Below are positions 1-12,120 of a stretch of DNA of 25,449 nt, in pieces. The notes under the pieces are model-generated. The model was not told where the DNA came from. It was given only the letters and a program-made list of their open reading frames with translations, and did not search any database. A program made the position numbers and the translations under genes. The DNA is from Saccoglossus kowalevskii (lineage: Eukaryota; Hemichordata; Enteropneusta; Harrimaniidae): assembly GCF_000003605.2 (NCBI RefSeq), contig NW_003134442.1, positions 1 through 25,449 of the forward strand, read 5' to 3'. How positions within the stretch are numbered: the stretch's first letter is position 1; each line of letters opens with the position of its first letter.

Positions 1-320
1 CTTGTACCATGGTACATTGAATGAATTGGTGACAGTATTACTTGCACCATGGTACACTGAATGAATTGGTGATGGTATAACTTGTACCATGGTACACTGA
101 ATGAATTGGTGATGGTATTACTTGTACCATGGTACACTGAATGAATTGGTGATAGTATTACTTGCACCATGGTACACTGAATGAATTGGTGATGGTATAA
201 CTTGTACCATGGTATACTGAATGAATGGGTGATAGTAATACTTGTACCATGGTACACTGAATGAATTGGTGATGGTATTACTTGTACCAAGTTACACTGA
301 ATGAATTGGTGTTGGTATTA
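1..320. repeat. Array module A, copy 1 (T5C/T39A/T27G series)
   Basis: Eight units in a recognisable order: C17T; T5C with T39A; canonical; G34A; T5C with T39A; C15T+T27G+G34A+T38A; canonical; T10A+G12T. The same order is at 7161-7480, and by eye the two differ only near positions 33 and 312. The offset is 7160 bp, or 179 units. The left part may continue outside the window. Confidence 0.85.
5..18. repeat. Unit palindrome TGTACCATGGTACA (first copy, recurs per unit)
   Basis: Unit positions 4-17 form a perfect 14-bp palindrome, TGTACCATGGTACA, containing an NcoI site (CCATGG) and two GTAC sites. In this first unit the last base is altered (C17T follows the ACA core), so the palindromic core is intact. 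It recurs at 40-bp spacing in most of the 608 units. Many variant families change it, including T5C, T10G, T10A, G11A, G12T and A16T, so it is not strictly preserved. It could form small hairpins in single-stranded DNA or RNA, or be a dyad-symmetric protein site. No role can be shown from the sequence. Confidence 0.8.
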
Positions 321-480
321 CTTGTACCAGGGTACACTGAATGAATTGGTGTTGGTATTACTTGTACCATGGTACACTGAATGAATTGGTGATGGTATTA
401 CTTGTACCATGGTACACTGAATGAATTGGTGATGGTATTACTTGTCCCATGGTACACTGAATGAATTGGTGACGGTATTA

Positions 481-960
481 CTTGTACCATGGTACACTGA
501 ATGAATTGGTGATGATATTACTTGTACCATGGTACACTGAATGAATTGGTGATGGTATTACTTGTACCATGGTACACTGAATGAATTGGTGATGGTATTA
601 CTTGTACCATGGTACACTGAATGAATTGGTGATGGTATTACTTGTACCATGGTACACTGAATGAATTGGTGATGGTATTACTTGTACCATGGTACACTGA
701 ATGAATTGGTGATGGTATTACTTGTACCATGTTACACTGAATGAATTGGTGATGGTATTACTTGTACCATGTTACACTGAATGAATTGGTGATGTTATTA
801 CTTGTACCATGGTACACTGAATGAATTGGTGATGGTATTACTTGTACCATAGTACACTGAATGAATTGGTGATGGTATTACTTGTACCATGATATACTGA
901 ATGAATTGGTGATGGTATTACTTGTACCATGGTACACTGAATGAATTGGTGATGGTATTA
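481..960. repeat. Array segment duplicated at 20236-20715
   Basis: Twelve units beginning with a G35A unit and including two consecutive G12T units (721, 761; the second also has G35T) and a G12A+C15T unit (881). The same series at 20236-20715 differs by eye only in the unit at 841/20596 (G11A here, T10A there). The offset of 19755 bp equals 494 units after the intervening net -5 bp. Confidence 0.88.
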
Positions 961-1280
961 CTTGTACCATGCTACACTGAATGAATTGGTGATGGTATGA
1001 CTTGTACCATGGTACACTGAATGAATTGGTGATGGTATTACTTGTACCATGGTACACTGAATGAATTGGTGATAGTATTATTTGTACCATGGTACACTGA
1101 ATGAATTGGTGATGGTATTACTTGTACCATGGTACACTGAATGAATTGGTGATAGTATTATTTGCACCATGGTACACTGAATGAATTAGTGATGATATAA
1201 CTTGTACCATGCTACACTGAATGAATTGGTGATGGTATTACTTGTACCATGGTACACTGAATGAATTGGTGATGGTATTA

Positions 1281-1480
1281 CTTGCACCATGGTACACTGA
1301 ATGAATTAGTGATGATATTACTTGTACCATGGTACTCTGAATGAATTGGTGATGGTATTACTTGTACCATGGTGCACTGAATGAATTGGTGATGGTATTA
1401 CTTGCACCATGGTACACTGAATGAATTAGGTGATGATATTACTTGTACCATGGTACAATGAATGAATTGGTGATAGTATT
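1281..1480. repeat. Type 1 higher-order trimer, first block
   Basis: Three-unit pattern: T5C+G28A+G35A, then A16T, then A14G, followed by another T5C+G28A+G35A unit and a C17A unit. The fourth unit carries a 1-bp insertion near 1430, making it 41 bp. The same five-unit order is at 21076-21275 without that insertion. Confidence 0.88.
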
Positions 1481-1641
1481 ACTTGTACCATGCTACACTG
1501 AATGAATTGTGATGGTATTACTTGCAACCATGGTACACTGAATGAATTAGTGATGATATAACTTGTACCATGCTACACTGAATGAATTGGTGATGGTATT
1601 ACTTGTACCATGGTACACTGAATGAATTGGTGATGGTATTA

Positions 1642-2121
1642 CTTGCACCATGGTACACTGAATGAATTAGTGATGATATTACTTGTACCATGGTACTCTG
1701 AATGAATTGGTGATGGTATTACTTGTACCATGGTGCACTGAATGAATTGGTGATGGTATTACTTGCACCATGGTACACTGAATGAATTAGTGATGATATT
1801 ACTTGTACCATGGTACTCTGAATGAATTGGTGATGGTATTACTTGTACCATGGTGCACTGAATGAATTGGTGATGGTATTACTTGCACCATGGTACACTG
1901 AATGAATTAGTGATGATATTACTTGTACCATGGTACTCTGAATGAATTGGTGATGGTATTACTTGTACCATGGTGCACTGAATGAATTGGTGATGGTATT
2001 ACTTGCACCATGGTACACTGAATGAATTAGTGATGATATTACTTGTACCATGGTACTCTGAATGAATTGGTGATGGTATTACTTGTACCATGGTACACTG
2101 AATGAATTGGTGATGGTATTA
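1642..2121. repeat. Type 1 120-bp higher-order repeat, four tandem copies
   Basis: The trimer (T5C+G28A+G35A; A16T; A14G) is repeated head to tail at 1642, 1762, 1882 and 2002. By eye the first three 120-bp copies are identical. The fourth lacks A14G in its last unit and passes into the canonical block. This is a local amplification of a three-unit block, one level above the 40-bp unit. Confidence 0.92.
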
Positions 2122-2680
2122 CTTGTACCATGGTACACTGAATGAATTGGTGATGGTATTACTTGTACCATGGTACACTGAATGAATTGGTGATGGTATT
2201 ACTTGTACCATGGTACACTGAATGAATTGGTGATGGTATTACTTGTACCATGGTACACTGAATGAATTGGTGATGGTATTACTTGTACCATGGTACACTG
2301 AATGAATTGGTGATGGTATTACTTGTACCATGGTACACTGAATGAATTGGTGATGGTATTACTTGTACCATGGTACACTGAATGAATTGGTGATGTATTA
2401 CTTGTACCATGGTACACTGAATGAATTGGTGATGGTATTACTTGTACCATGGTACACTGAATGAATTGGTGATGGTATTACTTGTACCATGGTACACTGA
2501 ATGAATTGGTGATGGTATTACTTGTACCATGGTACACTGAATGAATTGGTGATGGTATTACTTGTACCATGGTACACTGAATGAATTGGTGATGGTATTA
2601 CTTGTACCATGGTACACTGAATGAATTGGTGATGGTATTACTTGTACCATGGTACACTGAATGAATTGGTGATGGTATTA
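2082..2680. repeat. Homogeneous canonical block of 15 units
   Basis: Fifteen consecutive units match the consensus, with one exception: the unit at 2362-2400 lacks one G at positions 34-35 and is 39 bp long. This is the longest run of identical units in the window and suggests recent local expansion or homogenisation. A collapsed or over-expanded assembly would look the same. Confidence 0.9.
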
Positions 2681-2999
2681 CTTGTACCATGGTACACTGA
2701 ATGAATTGGTGATGGTATAACTTGTACCATGGTACACTGAATGAATTGGTGATGGTATTACTTGTACCAGGGTACACTGAATGAATTGGTGATGGTATTA
2801 CTTGTACCAGGGTACACTGAATGAATTGGTGATAGTATTACTTGTACCATGGTACACTGAATGAATTGGTGATAGTATTACTTGTACCATGGTACACTGA
2901 ATGAATTGGTGATAGTATTACTTGTACCATGGTACACTGAATAAATTGGTGATGGTATTACTTGTACCAAGGTACACTGAATGAATTGGTGTTGTATTA
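2641..2999. repeat. Array segment duplicated at 23236-23594, with a 39-bp unit
   Basis: Nine units: canonical, T39A, canonical, T10G, T10G+G34A, G34A, G34A, G23A, and a final 39-bp unit with T10A+A32T and one missing G (2961-2999). The block at 23236-23594 has the same order and the same deletion. By eye the only difference is the first base of the unit at 23316. The last 239 bp (2761-2999 and 23356-23594) appear identical. Confidence 0.9.
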
Positions 3000-3400
3000 C
3001 TTGTACCAGGGTACACTGAATGAATTGGTGTTGGTATTACTTGTACCATGGTACACTGAATGAATTGGTGATGGTATTACTTGTACCATAGTACACTGAA
3101 TGAATTGGTGATGGTATTACTTGTACCATGGTATACTGAATGAATTGGTGATGGTATTACTTGTACCATGGTATACTGAATGAAGTTGGTGATGGTATTA
3201 CTTGTACCATGGTACACTGAATGAATTGGTGATGGTATTACTTGTACCATGGTACTCTGAATGAATTGGTGATGGTATTACTTGTACCATGGTACACTGA
3301 ATGAATTGGTGATGGTATTACTTGTACCATGGTACACTGAATGAATTGGTGATAGTATTACTTGTACCATGGTACACTGAATGAATTAGTGATGGTATTA

Positions 3401-3640
3401 CTTGTACCATGGTACTCTAAATGAATTGGTGATGGTATTACTTGTACCATGGTACACTGAATGAATTGGTGATAGTATTACTTGTACCATGGTACACTGA
3501 ATGAATTGGTGATGGTATTACTTGTACCATTGTACTCTAAATGAATTGGTGATGGTATTACTTGTACCATGGTACACTGAATGAATTGGTGATAGTATTA
3601 CTTGTACCATGGTACACTGAATAAATTGGTGATGGTATTA
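3401..3640. repeat. Type 2 higher-order trimer, first block
   Basis: Two copies of a 120-bp three-unit pattern: A16T+G19A unit (3401, 3521), G34A unit, then a unit ending GATGG. The unit at 3521 also has G11T. The A16T+G19A marker recurs in at least 23 units of the array, often exactly 120 bp apart. Confidence 0.82.
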
Positions 3641-4040
3641 CTTGTACCATGGTACACTGAATGAATTGGTGATGGTATTACTTGTACCATGGTACACTGA
3701 ATGAATTGGTGATAGTATTACTTGTACCATGGTACACTGAATGAATTGGTGATGGTATAACTTGTACCATGGTACACTGAATGAATTGGTGATGGTATAA
3801 CTTGTACCATGGTACACTGAATGAATTGGTGATAGTATTACTTGTACCATGGTACACTGAATGAATTGGTGATGGTATTACTTGTACCATGGTACACTGA
3901 ACAAATTGGTGATGGTATTACTTGCACCATGGTACACTGAATGAATTGGTGATAGTATTACTTGTACCATGGTACACTGAATGAATTGGTGATGGTATTA
4001 CTTGTACCATGGTATACTGAATGAATTGATGTTGGTATTA

Positions 4041-4280
4041 CTTGTACCAGGGTACACTGAATGAATTGGTGTTGGTATTACTTGTACCATGGTACACTGA
4101 ATGAATTGGTGATGGTATTACTTGTACCATGTTACACTGAATGAATTGGTGATAGTATTACTTGTACTATGGTACACTGAATGAATTGGTGATGGTATTA
4201 CTTGTACCAGGGTACACTGAATGAATTGGTGTTGGTATTACTTGTACCATGGTACACTGAATGAATTGGTGATGGTATTA
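4041..4280. repeat. Array module E, copy 1 (T10G/A32T with C8T)
   Basis: Six units in order: T10G+A32T; canonical; G12T+G34A; C8T; T10G+A32T; canonical. The same 240-bp series is at 14241-14480 and 17676-17915. C8T occurs only in these three places in my reading, which makes it a good tracer. Confidence 0.86.
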
Positions 4281-4440
4281 CTTGTACCATGGTACACTGA
4301 ATGAATTGGTGATGGTATAACTTGTACCATAATACACTGAATGAATTGGTGATGGTATTACTTGTACCATAGTACACTGAATGAATTGGTGATGGTATAA
4401 CTTGTACCATGGTACACTGAATGAATTGGTGATGATATTA

Positions 4441-4680
4441 CTTGTACCATGGTACACTGAATGAATTGGTGATGGTATTACTTGTACCATGGTACACTGA
4501 ATGAATTGGTGATAGTATTACTTGTACCATGGTACACTGAATGAATTGGTGATGGTAGTACTTGTACCATGGTACACTGAATGAATTGGTGATGGTATTA
4601 CGTGTACCATGGTACACTGAATGAATTGGTGATAGTATTACTTGTACCAAGGTATACTGAATGAATAGGTGATAGTATTA
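4441..4680. repeat. Array module F, copy 1 (T38G, T2G, T10A/C15T/T27A)
   Basis: Units in order: canonical, G34A, T38G, canonical, T2G+G34A, then a unit with four linked changes T10A+C15T+T27A+G34A (4641-4680). The series recurs at 11761-12000 and 12561-12800, where the first unit is the A16T+G19A type. T2G creates one of the few CpGs in the array. Confidence 0.85.
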
Positions 4681-6240
4681 CTTGTACCATGGTACACTGA
4701 ATGAATTGGTGATAGTATTACTTGTACCATGGTACACTGAATGAATTGGTGATAGTATTACTTGTACCATGGTACACTGAATGAATTGGTGATGGTATTA
4801 CTTGTACCATGGTACACTGAATGAATTGGTGATAGTATTACTTGTACCATGGTACACTGAATGAATTGGTGATGGTATTACTTGTACCATGGTACACTGA
4901 ATGAATTGGTGATAGTATTACTTGTACCATGGTACACTGAATGAATTGGTGATGGTATTACTTGTACCATGGTACACTGAATGAATTGGTGATAGTATTA
5001 CTTGTACCATGGTACACTGAATGAATTGGTGATGGTATTACTTGTACCATGGTACACTGAATGAATTGGTGATGGTAATACTTGTACCATGGTACACTGA
5101 ATGAATTGGTGATGGTATTACTTGTACCATGGTACACTGAATGAATTGGTGATGGTATTACTTGTACCATGGTACACTGAATGAATTGGTGATAGTATTA
5201 CTTGTACCATGGTACACTGAATGAATTGGTGATAGTATTACTTGTACCATAGTACACTGAATGAATTGGTGATAGTATTACTTGTACCATGGTACACTGA
5301 ATGAATTGGTGATAGTATTACTTGTACCATGGTACACTGAATGAATTGGTGATAGTATTACTTGTACCATGGTACACTGAATGAATTGGTGATAGTATTA
5401 CCTGTACCATGGTACACTGAATGAATTGGTGATGGTATTACCTGTACCATGGTACACTGAATGAATTGGTGATGGTATTACTTGTACCATGGTACACTGA
5501 ATGAATTGGTGATGGTATTACTTGTACCATGGTACACTGAATGAATTGGTGATGGTATTACTTGTACCATGGTACACTGAATGAATTGGTGATAGTATTA
5601 CTTGTACCATGGTACACTGAATGAATAGGTGATAGTATTACTTGTACCAAGGTACACTGAATGAATTGGTGATGGTATTACTTGTACCATGGTACACTGA
5701 ATGAATTGGTGATGGTATTACTTGTACCATGGTACTCTAAATGAATAGGTGATGGTATTACTTGTACCATGGTACACTGAATGAATTGGTGATGGTATTA
5801 CTTGTACCATGGTACACTGAATGAATAGGTGATAGTATTACTTGTACCAAGGTACACTGAATGAATTGGTGATAGTATTACTTGTACCATGGTACACTGA
5901 ATGAATTGGTGATAGTATTACTTGTACCATGGTACACTGAATGAATTGGTGATGGTATTACTTGTACCATGGTACACTGAATGAATAGGTGATAGTATTA
6001 CTTGTACCAAGGTACACTGAATGAATTGGTGATGGTAATACTTGTACCAAGGTACACTGAATGAATTGGTGATAGTATTACTTGTACCATGGTACACTGA
6101 ATGAATTGGTGATGGTATTACTTGTATCATGGTACACTGAATGAATTGGTGATAGTATTACTTGTACCATGGTACACTGAATGAATTGGTGATGGTATTA
6201 CTTGTACCATGGTACACTGAATGAATTGGTGATAGTATTA

Positions 6241-6880
6241 CTTGTACCATGGTACACTGAATGAATTGGTGATGGTATTACTTGTACCATGGTACACTGA
6301 ATGAATTGGTGATAGTATTACTTGTACCATGATACACTGAATGAATTGGTGATAGTATTACTTGTACCATGGTACACTGAATGAATTGGTGATGGTAATA
6401 CTTGTACCATGGTACACTGAATGAATTGGTGATGGTATTACTTGTACCATGGTACACTGAATGAATTGGTGATGGTATTACTTGTACCATGGTACACTGA
6501 ATGAATTGGTGATGGTATTACTTGTACCATGGTACACTGAATGAATTGGTGATAGTATTACTTGTACCATGGTACACTGAATGAATTGGTGATGGTATTA
6601 CTTGTACCATAGTACACTGAATGAATTGGTGATAGTATTACTTGTACCATGGTACACTGAATGAATTGGTGATAGTATTACTTGTACCATGGTACACTGA
6701 ATGAATTGGTGATGGTATTACTTGTACCATGGTACACTGAATGAATTGGTGATAGTATTACTTGTACCATGGTACACTGAATGAATTGGTGATAGTATTA
6801 CTTGTACCATGGTACACTGAATGAATTGGTGATGGTAATACTTGTACCATGGTACACTGAATGAATTGGTGATAGTATTA
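6241..6880. repeat. Array segment duplicated at 21636-22235, one unit longer
   Basis: Sixteen units with landmarks G12A+G34A at 6321, T38A at 6361, G11A+G34A at 6601 and T38A at 6801. The same landmarks occur at 21716, 21756, 21956 and 22156. Here three GATGG units separate the first T38A unit from the next G34A unit; in the other copy only two do. The copies therefore differ by exactly one 40-bp unit. Confidence 0.85.
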
Positions 6881-7160
6881 CTTGTACCATGGTACACTGA
6901 ATGAATTGGTGATAGTATTACTTGTACCATGGTACACTGAATGAATTGGTGATGGTAATACTTGTACCATGGTACACTGAATGAATTGGTGACGGTATTA
7001 CTTGTACCATGGTACACTGAATGAATTGGTGATGGTAATACTTGTACCATGGTACACTGAATGAATTGGTGATAGTATTACTTGTACCAAGGTATACTGA
7101 ATGAATAGGTGATAGTATTACTTGTACCATGGTACACTGAATGAATTGGTGATGGTATTA

Positions 7161-7600
7161 CTTGTACCATGGTACATTGAATGAATTGGTGATAGTATTA
7201 CTTGCACCATGGTACACTGAATGAATTGGTGATGGTATAACTTGTACCATGGTACACTGAATGAATTGGTGATGGTATTACTTGTACCATGGTACACTGA
7301 ATGAATTGGTGATAGTATTACTTGCACCATGGTACACTGAATGAATTGGTGATGGTATAACTTGTACCATGGTATACTGAATGAATGGGTGATAGTAATA
7401 CTTGTACCATGGTACACTGAATGAATTGGTGATGGTATTACTTGTACCAAGTTACACTGAATGAATTGGTGATGGTATTACTTGTACCATGTTACACTGA
7501 ATGAATTGGTGATGGTATTACTTGTACCATAATACACTGAATGAATTGGTGATAGTATTACTTGTACCATGGTACACTGAATGTATTGGTGATGGTATTA
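7161..7600. repeat. Array module A, copy 2 (extended)
   Basis: Eleven units: the series seen at 1-320, followed by G12T, G11A+G12A+G34A and A24T units. The block at 8920-9359 carries the same eleven-unit order, with about four mismatches confined to the units at 7241/9000 and 7281/9040. The offset is 44 units after a 1-bp deletion near 7993. Confidence 0.86.
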
Positions 7601-7960
7601 CTTGTACCATGGTACACTGAATGAATTGGTGATGGTATTACTTGTACCATGTTACACTGAATGAATTGGTGATGGTATTACTTGTACCATAGTACACTGA
7701 ATGAATTGGTGATGGTATTACTTGTACCATGGTATACTGAATGAATTGGTGATGGTATTACTTGTACCATGGTATACTGAATGAATTGGTGATGGTATTA
7801 CTTGTACCATGGTACACTGAATGAATTGGTGATGGTATTACTTGTACCATGGTACACTGAATGAATTGGTGATGGTATTACTTGCACCATGGTACACTGA
7901 ATGAATTGGTGATGGTATTACTTGCACCATGGTACACTGAATGAATTGGTGATGGTATTA

Positions 7961-7999
7961 CTTGTACCAAGGTACACTGAATGAATTGGTGTTGTATTA
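7961..7999. repeat. 39-bp variant unit (T10A, A32T, missing G)
   Basis: This unit shows the same combination of T10A, A32T and one missing G as the units at 2961-2999, 9520-9558 and 23556-23594. Here the preceding units are different (T5C), so only this unit and the following T10G unit are shared with the other copies. Confidence 0.85.
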
Positions 8000-8919
8000 C
8001 TTGTACCAGGGTACACTGAATGAATTGGTGTTTGTATTACTTGTACCATGGTACACTGAATGAATTGGTGATGGTATTACTTGTACCATGGTACACTGAA
8101 TGAATTGGTGATAGTATTACTTGTACCAGGGTACACTGAATGAATTGGTGATAGTATTACTTGTACCATGGTACACTGAATGAATTGGTGATAGTATTAC
8201 TTGTACCATGGTACACTGAATGAATTGGTGATAGTATTACTTGTACCATGGTACACTGAATGAATTGGTGATAGTATTACTTGTACCAGGGTACACTGAA
8301 TGAATTGGTGTTGGTATTACTTGTACCATGGTACACTGAATGAATTGGTGATGGTATAACTTGTACCATGGTACACTGAATGAATTGGTGATAGTATTAC
8401 TTGTACCATGGTACACTGAATGAATTGGTGATGGTATTACTTGTACCATGGTACACTGAACAAATTGGTGATGGTATTACTTGCACCATGGTACACTGAA
8501 TGAATTGGTGATAGTATTACTTGTACCATGGTACACTGAATGAATTGGTGATGGTATTACTTGTACCATGGTACACTGAATGAATTGGTGATGGTATTAC
8601 TTGTACCATGGTACACTGAATGAATTGGTGATGGTATTACTTGTACCATGGTACACTGAATGAATTGGTGATGGTATTACTTGTACCAGGGTACACTGAA
8701 TGAATTGGTGATGGTATTACTTGTACCAGGGTACACTGAATGAATTGGTGTTGGTATTACTTGTACCATGGTACACTGAATGAATTAGTGATAGTATTAC
8801 TTGTACCATGGTACACTCAATGAATTGGTGATGGTATTACTTGTACCATGGTACACTGAATGAATTGGTGATGGTATTACTTGTACCATGGTACACTGAA
8901 TAAATTGGTGATGGTATTA

Positions 8920-9359
8920 CTTGTACCATGGTACATTGAATGAATTGGTGATAGTATTACTTGCACCATGGTACACTGAATGAATTGGTGATGGTATAAC
9001 TTGTACCATGGTACACTGAATGAATTGGTGATGGTATAACTTGTACCATAATACACTGAATGAATTGGTGATGGTATTACTTGCACCATGGTACACTGAA
9101 TGAATTGGTGATGGTATAACTTGTACCATGGTATACTGAATGAATGGGTGATAGTAATACTTGTACCATGGTACACTGAATGAATTGGTGATGGTATTAC
9201 TTGTACCAAGTTACACTGAATGAATTGGTGATGGTATTACTTGTACCATGTTACACTGAATGAATTGGTGATGGTATTACTTGTACCATAATACACTGAA
9301 TGAATTGGTGATAGTATTACTTGTACCATGGTACACTGAATGTATTGGTGATGGTATTA
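8920..9359. repeat. Array module A, copy 3
   Basis: Eleven-unit copy of the series at 7161-7600, ending with the A24T unit. The third unit gains T39A. The fourth carries G11A+G12A and lacks G34A, so it resembles a unit from elsewhere in the array and may mark a patch of conversion. Confidence 0.85.
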
Positions 9360-9598
9360 CTTGTACCAGGGTACACTGAATGAATTGGTGATAGTATTAC
9401 TTGTACCATGGTACACTGAATGAATTGGTGATAGTATTACTTGTACCATGGTACACTGAATGAATTGGTGATAGTATTACTTGTACCATGGTACACTGAA
9501 TAAATTGGTGATGGTATTACTTGTACCAAGGTACACTGAATGAATTGGTGTTGTATTACTTGTACCAGGGTACACTGAATGAATTGGTGTTGGTATTA
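9360..9598. repeat. Copy of the 39-bp-unit segment
   Basis: Units in order: T10G+G34A, G34A, G34A, G23A, the 39-bp T10A+A32T unit (9520-9558), then T10G+A32T. The first five match 2801-2999 and 23396-23594 by eye, and the final T10G+A32T unit matches 3000-3039 only. Confidence 0.86.
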
Positions 9599-9719
9599 CT
9601 TGTACCATGGTACACTGAATGAATTGGTGATGGTATTACTTGTACCATGATACACTGAATGAATTGGTGATGGTATTACTTGTACCATGGTACACTGAAT
9701 GAATTGTTTGATGGTATTA

Positions 9720-9999
9720 CTTGTACCATGGTACATTGAATGAATTGGTGATAGTATTACTTGCACCATGGTACACTGAATGAATTGGTGATGGTATAAC
9801 TTGTACCATGGTACACTGAATGAATTGGTGATGGTATTACTTGTACCATGTTACACTGAATGAATTGGTGATGGTATTACTTGTACCATGGTACACTGAA
9901 TGAATTGGTGATAGTATTACTTGCACCATGGTACACTGAATGAATTGGTGATGGTATAACTTGTACCATGGTATACTGAATGAATGGGTGATAGTATTA
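9720..9999. repeat. Array module A, copy 4
   Basis: Seven units: C17T+G34A; T5C+T39A; canonical; G12T; G34A; T5C+T39A; C15T+T27G+G34A. Relative to 7161-7400 it has one added unit (G12T at 9840) and lacks T38A in the last unit. It is preceded near 9707 by a 1-bp insertion that turns TTGGTGAT into TTGTTTGAT. Confidence 0.83.
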
Positions 10000-10159
10000 C
10001 TTGTACCATGGTACACTGAATGAATTGGTGATGGTATTACTTGTACCATGGTACACTGAATGAATTGGTGATGGTATTACTTGTATCATGGTACACTGAA
10101 TGAATTGGTGATGGTAATACTTGTACCATGGTACACTGAATGAATTGGTGATAGTATTA

Positions 10160-10679
10160 CTTGTACCAAGGTATACTGAATGAATAGGTGATAGTATTAC
10201 TTGTACCATGGTACACTGAATGAATTGGTGATGGTATTACTTGTACCATGGTACACTGAATGAATTGGTGATGGTATTACTTGTACCATGGTACACTGAA
10301 TGAATTGGTGATAGTATTACTTGTACCATGGCACTCTGAATGAATTGGTGATAGTATTACTTGTACCATGGTACACTGAATGAATTGGTGATGGTATTAC
10401 TTGTACCATGGTACACTGAATGAATTGGTGATGGTATTACTTGTACCATGGTACACTGAATGAATTGGTGATAGTATTACTTGTACCATGGCACTCTGAA
10501 TGAATTGGTGACAGTATTACTTGTACCATGGTACACTGAATGAATAGGTGATAGTATTACTTGTACCATGGTACACTGAATGAATTGGTGATAGTATTAC
10601 TTGTACCATGGTACACTGAATGAATTGGTGATGGTATCACTTGTACCATGGTACTCTAAATGAATTGGTGATGGTATTA
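10160..10679. repeat. Segment shared with 22596-22955 and 11281-11520, containing a 4-unit tandem duplication
   Basis: The series starts with the linked T10A+C15T+T27A+G34A unit. It then has two successive four-unit blocks (10200-10359 and 10360-10519), each canonical, canonical, G34A, T13C+A16T, differing only at T33C in the last unit. The loci at 22636 and 11321 have this block once. From 10360 to 10679 the order matches 22636-22955 by eye, including the rare T39C unit (10600 / 22876). Confidence 0.85.
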
Positions 10680-10759
10680 CTTGTACCATGGTACACTGAA
10701 TGAATTGGTGATAGTATTACTTGTACCATGGTACACTGAATGAATTGGTGATGGTATTA

Positions 10760-11039
10760 CTTGTACCATGGTACACTGAATGAATTGGTTATGGTATTAC
10801 TTGTACCATGGTACACTGAATGAATTGGTGATGGTATTACTTGTACCATGGTACACTGAATGAATAGGTGATAGTATTACTTGTACCATGGTACACTGAA
10901 TGAATTGGTGATGGTATTACTTGTACCATGGTACACTGAATGAATTGGTGATGGTATTACTTGTACCATGGTACACTGAATGAATTGGAGATGGTATTAC
11001 TTGTACCATGGTACTCTGAATGAATTGGTGATGGTATTA
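10760..11039. repeat. Segment duplicated at 18356-18635
   Basis: Seven units in order: G31T; canonical; T27A+G34A; canonical; canonical; T30A; A16T. The same seven units with the same rare G31T and T30A changes are at 18356-18635, with no mismatch seen. Confidence 0.87.
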
Positions 11040-11280
11040 CTTGTACCATGGTACACTGAATGAATTGGTGATAGTATTACTTGTACCATGGTACACTGAA
11101 TGAATTGGTGATAGTATTACTTGTACCATGGTACACTGAATGAATTGGTGATGGTAATACTTGTACCATGGTACACTGAATGAATTGGTGATGGGTATTA
11201 CTTGTACCATGGTACACTGAATGAATTGGTGATGGTAATACTTGTACCATGGTACACTGAATGAATTGGTGATAGTATTA

Positions 11281-11520
11281 CTTGTACCAAGGTATACTGA
11301 ATGAATAGGTGATAGTATTTCTTGTACCATGGTACACTGAATGAATTGGTGATGGTATTACTTGTACCATGGTACACTGAATGAATTGGTGATGGTATTA
11401 CTTGTACCATGGTACACTGAATGAATTGGTGATAGTATTACTTGTACCATGGCACTCTGAATGAATTGGTGACAGTATTACTTGTACCATGGTACACTGA
11501 ATGAATAGGTGATAGTATTA
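11281..11520. repeat. Segment shared with 22596-22835
   Basis: Units in order: T10A+C15T+T27A+G34A; canonical; canonical; G34A; T13C+A16T+T33C+G34A; T27A+G34A. Six units match 22596-22835. The first unit differs at its last base (A40T at 11320). Confidence 0.84.
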
Positions 11521-11960
11521 CTTGTACCATGGTACTCTAAATGAATTGGTGATGGTATTACTTGTACCATGGTACACTGAATGAATTGGTGATAGTATTA
11601 CTTGTACCATGGTACACTGAATGAATTGGTGATGGTATTACTTGTACCATGGTACTCTAAATGAATTGGTGATGGTATTACTTGTACCATGGTACACTGA
11701 ATGAATTGGTGATAGTATTACTTGTACCATGGTACACTGAATGAATTGGTGATGGTATTACTTGTACCATGGTACTCTAAATGAATTGGTGATGGTATTA
11801 CTTGTACCATGGTACACTGAATGAATTGGTGATAGTATTACTTGTACCATGGTACACTGAATGAATTGGTGATGGTAGTACTTGTACCATGGTACACTGA
11901 ATGAATTGGTGATGGTATTACGTGTACCATGGTACACTGAATGAATTGGTGATAGTATTA
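11481..11960. repeat. Type 2 120-bp higher-order repeat plus module F, copy 2 (source-like block)
   Basis: A T27A+G34A unit is followed by three 120-bp trimers headed by A16T+G19A units at 11521, 11641 and 11761. The series then runs into T38G (11841) and T2G (11921). The same twelve-unit order is at 18916-19395, with two mismatches near 19309 and 19389. The linked T10A+C15T+T27A unit follows at 11961 here but not in the other copy. Confidence 0.88.
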
Positions 11961-12120
11961 CTTGTACCAAGGTATACTGAATGAATAGGTGATAGTATTA
12001 CTTGTACCATGGTACACTGAATGAATTGGTGATAGTATTACTTGTACCATGGTACACTGAATGAATTGGTGATGGTATTACTTGTACCATGGTACACTGA
12101 ATGAATTGGTTATGGTATTA

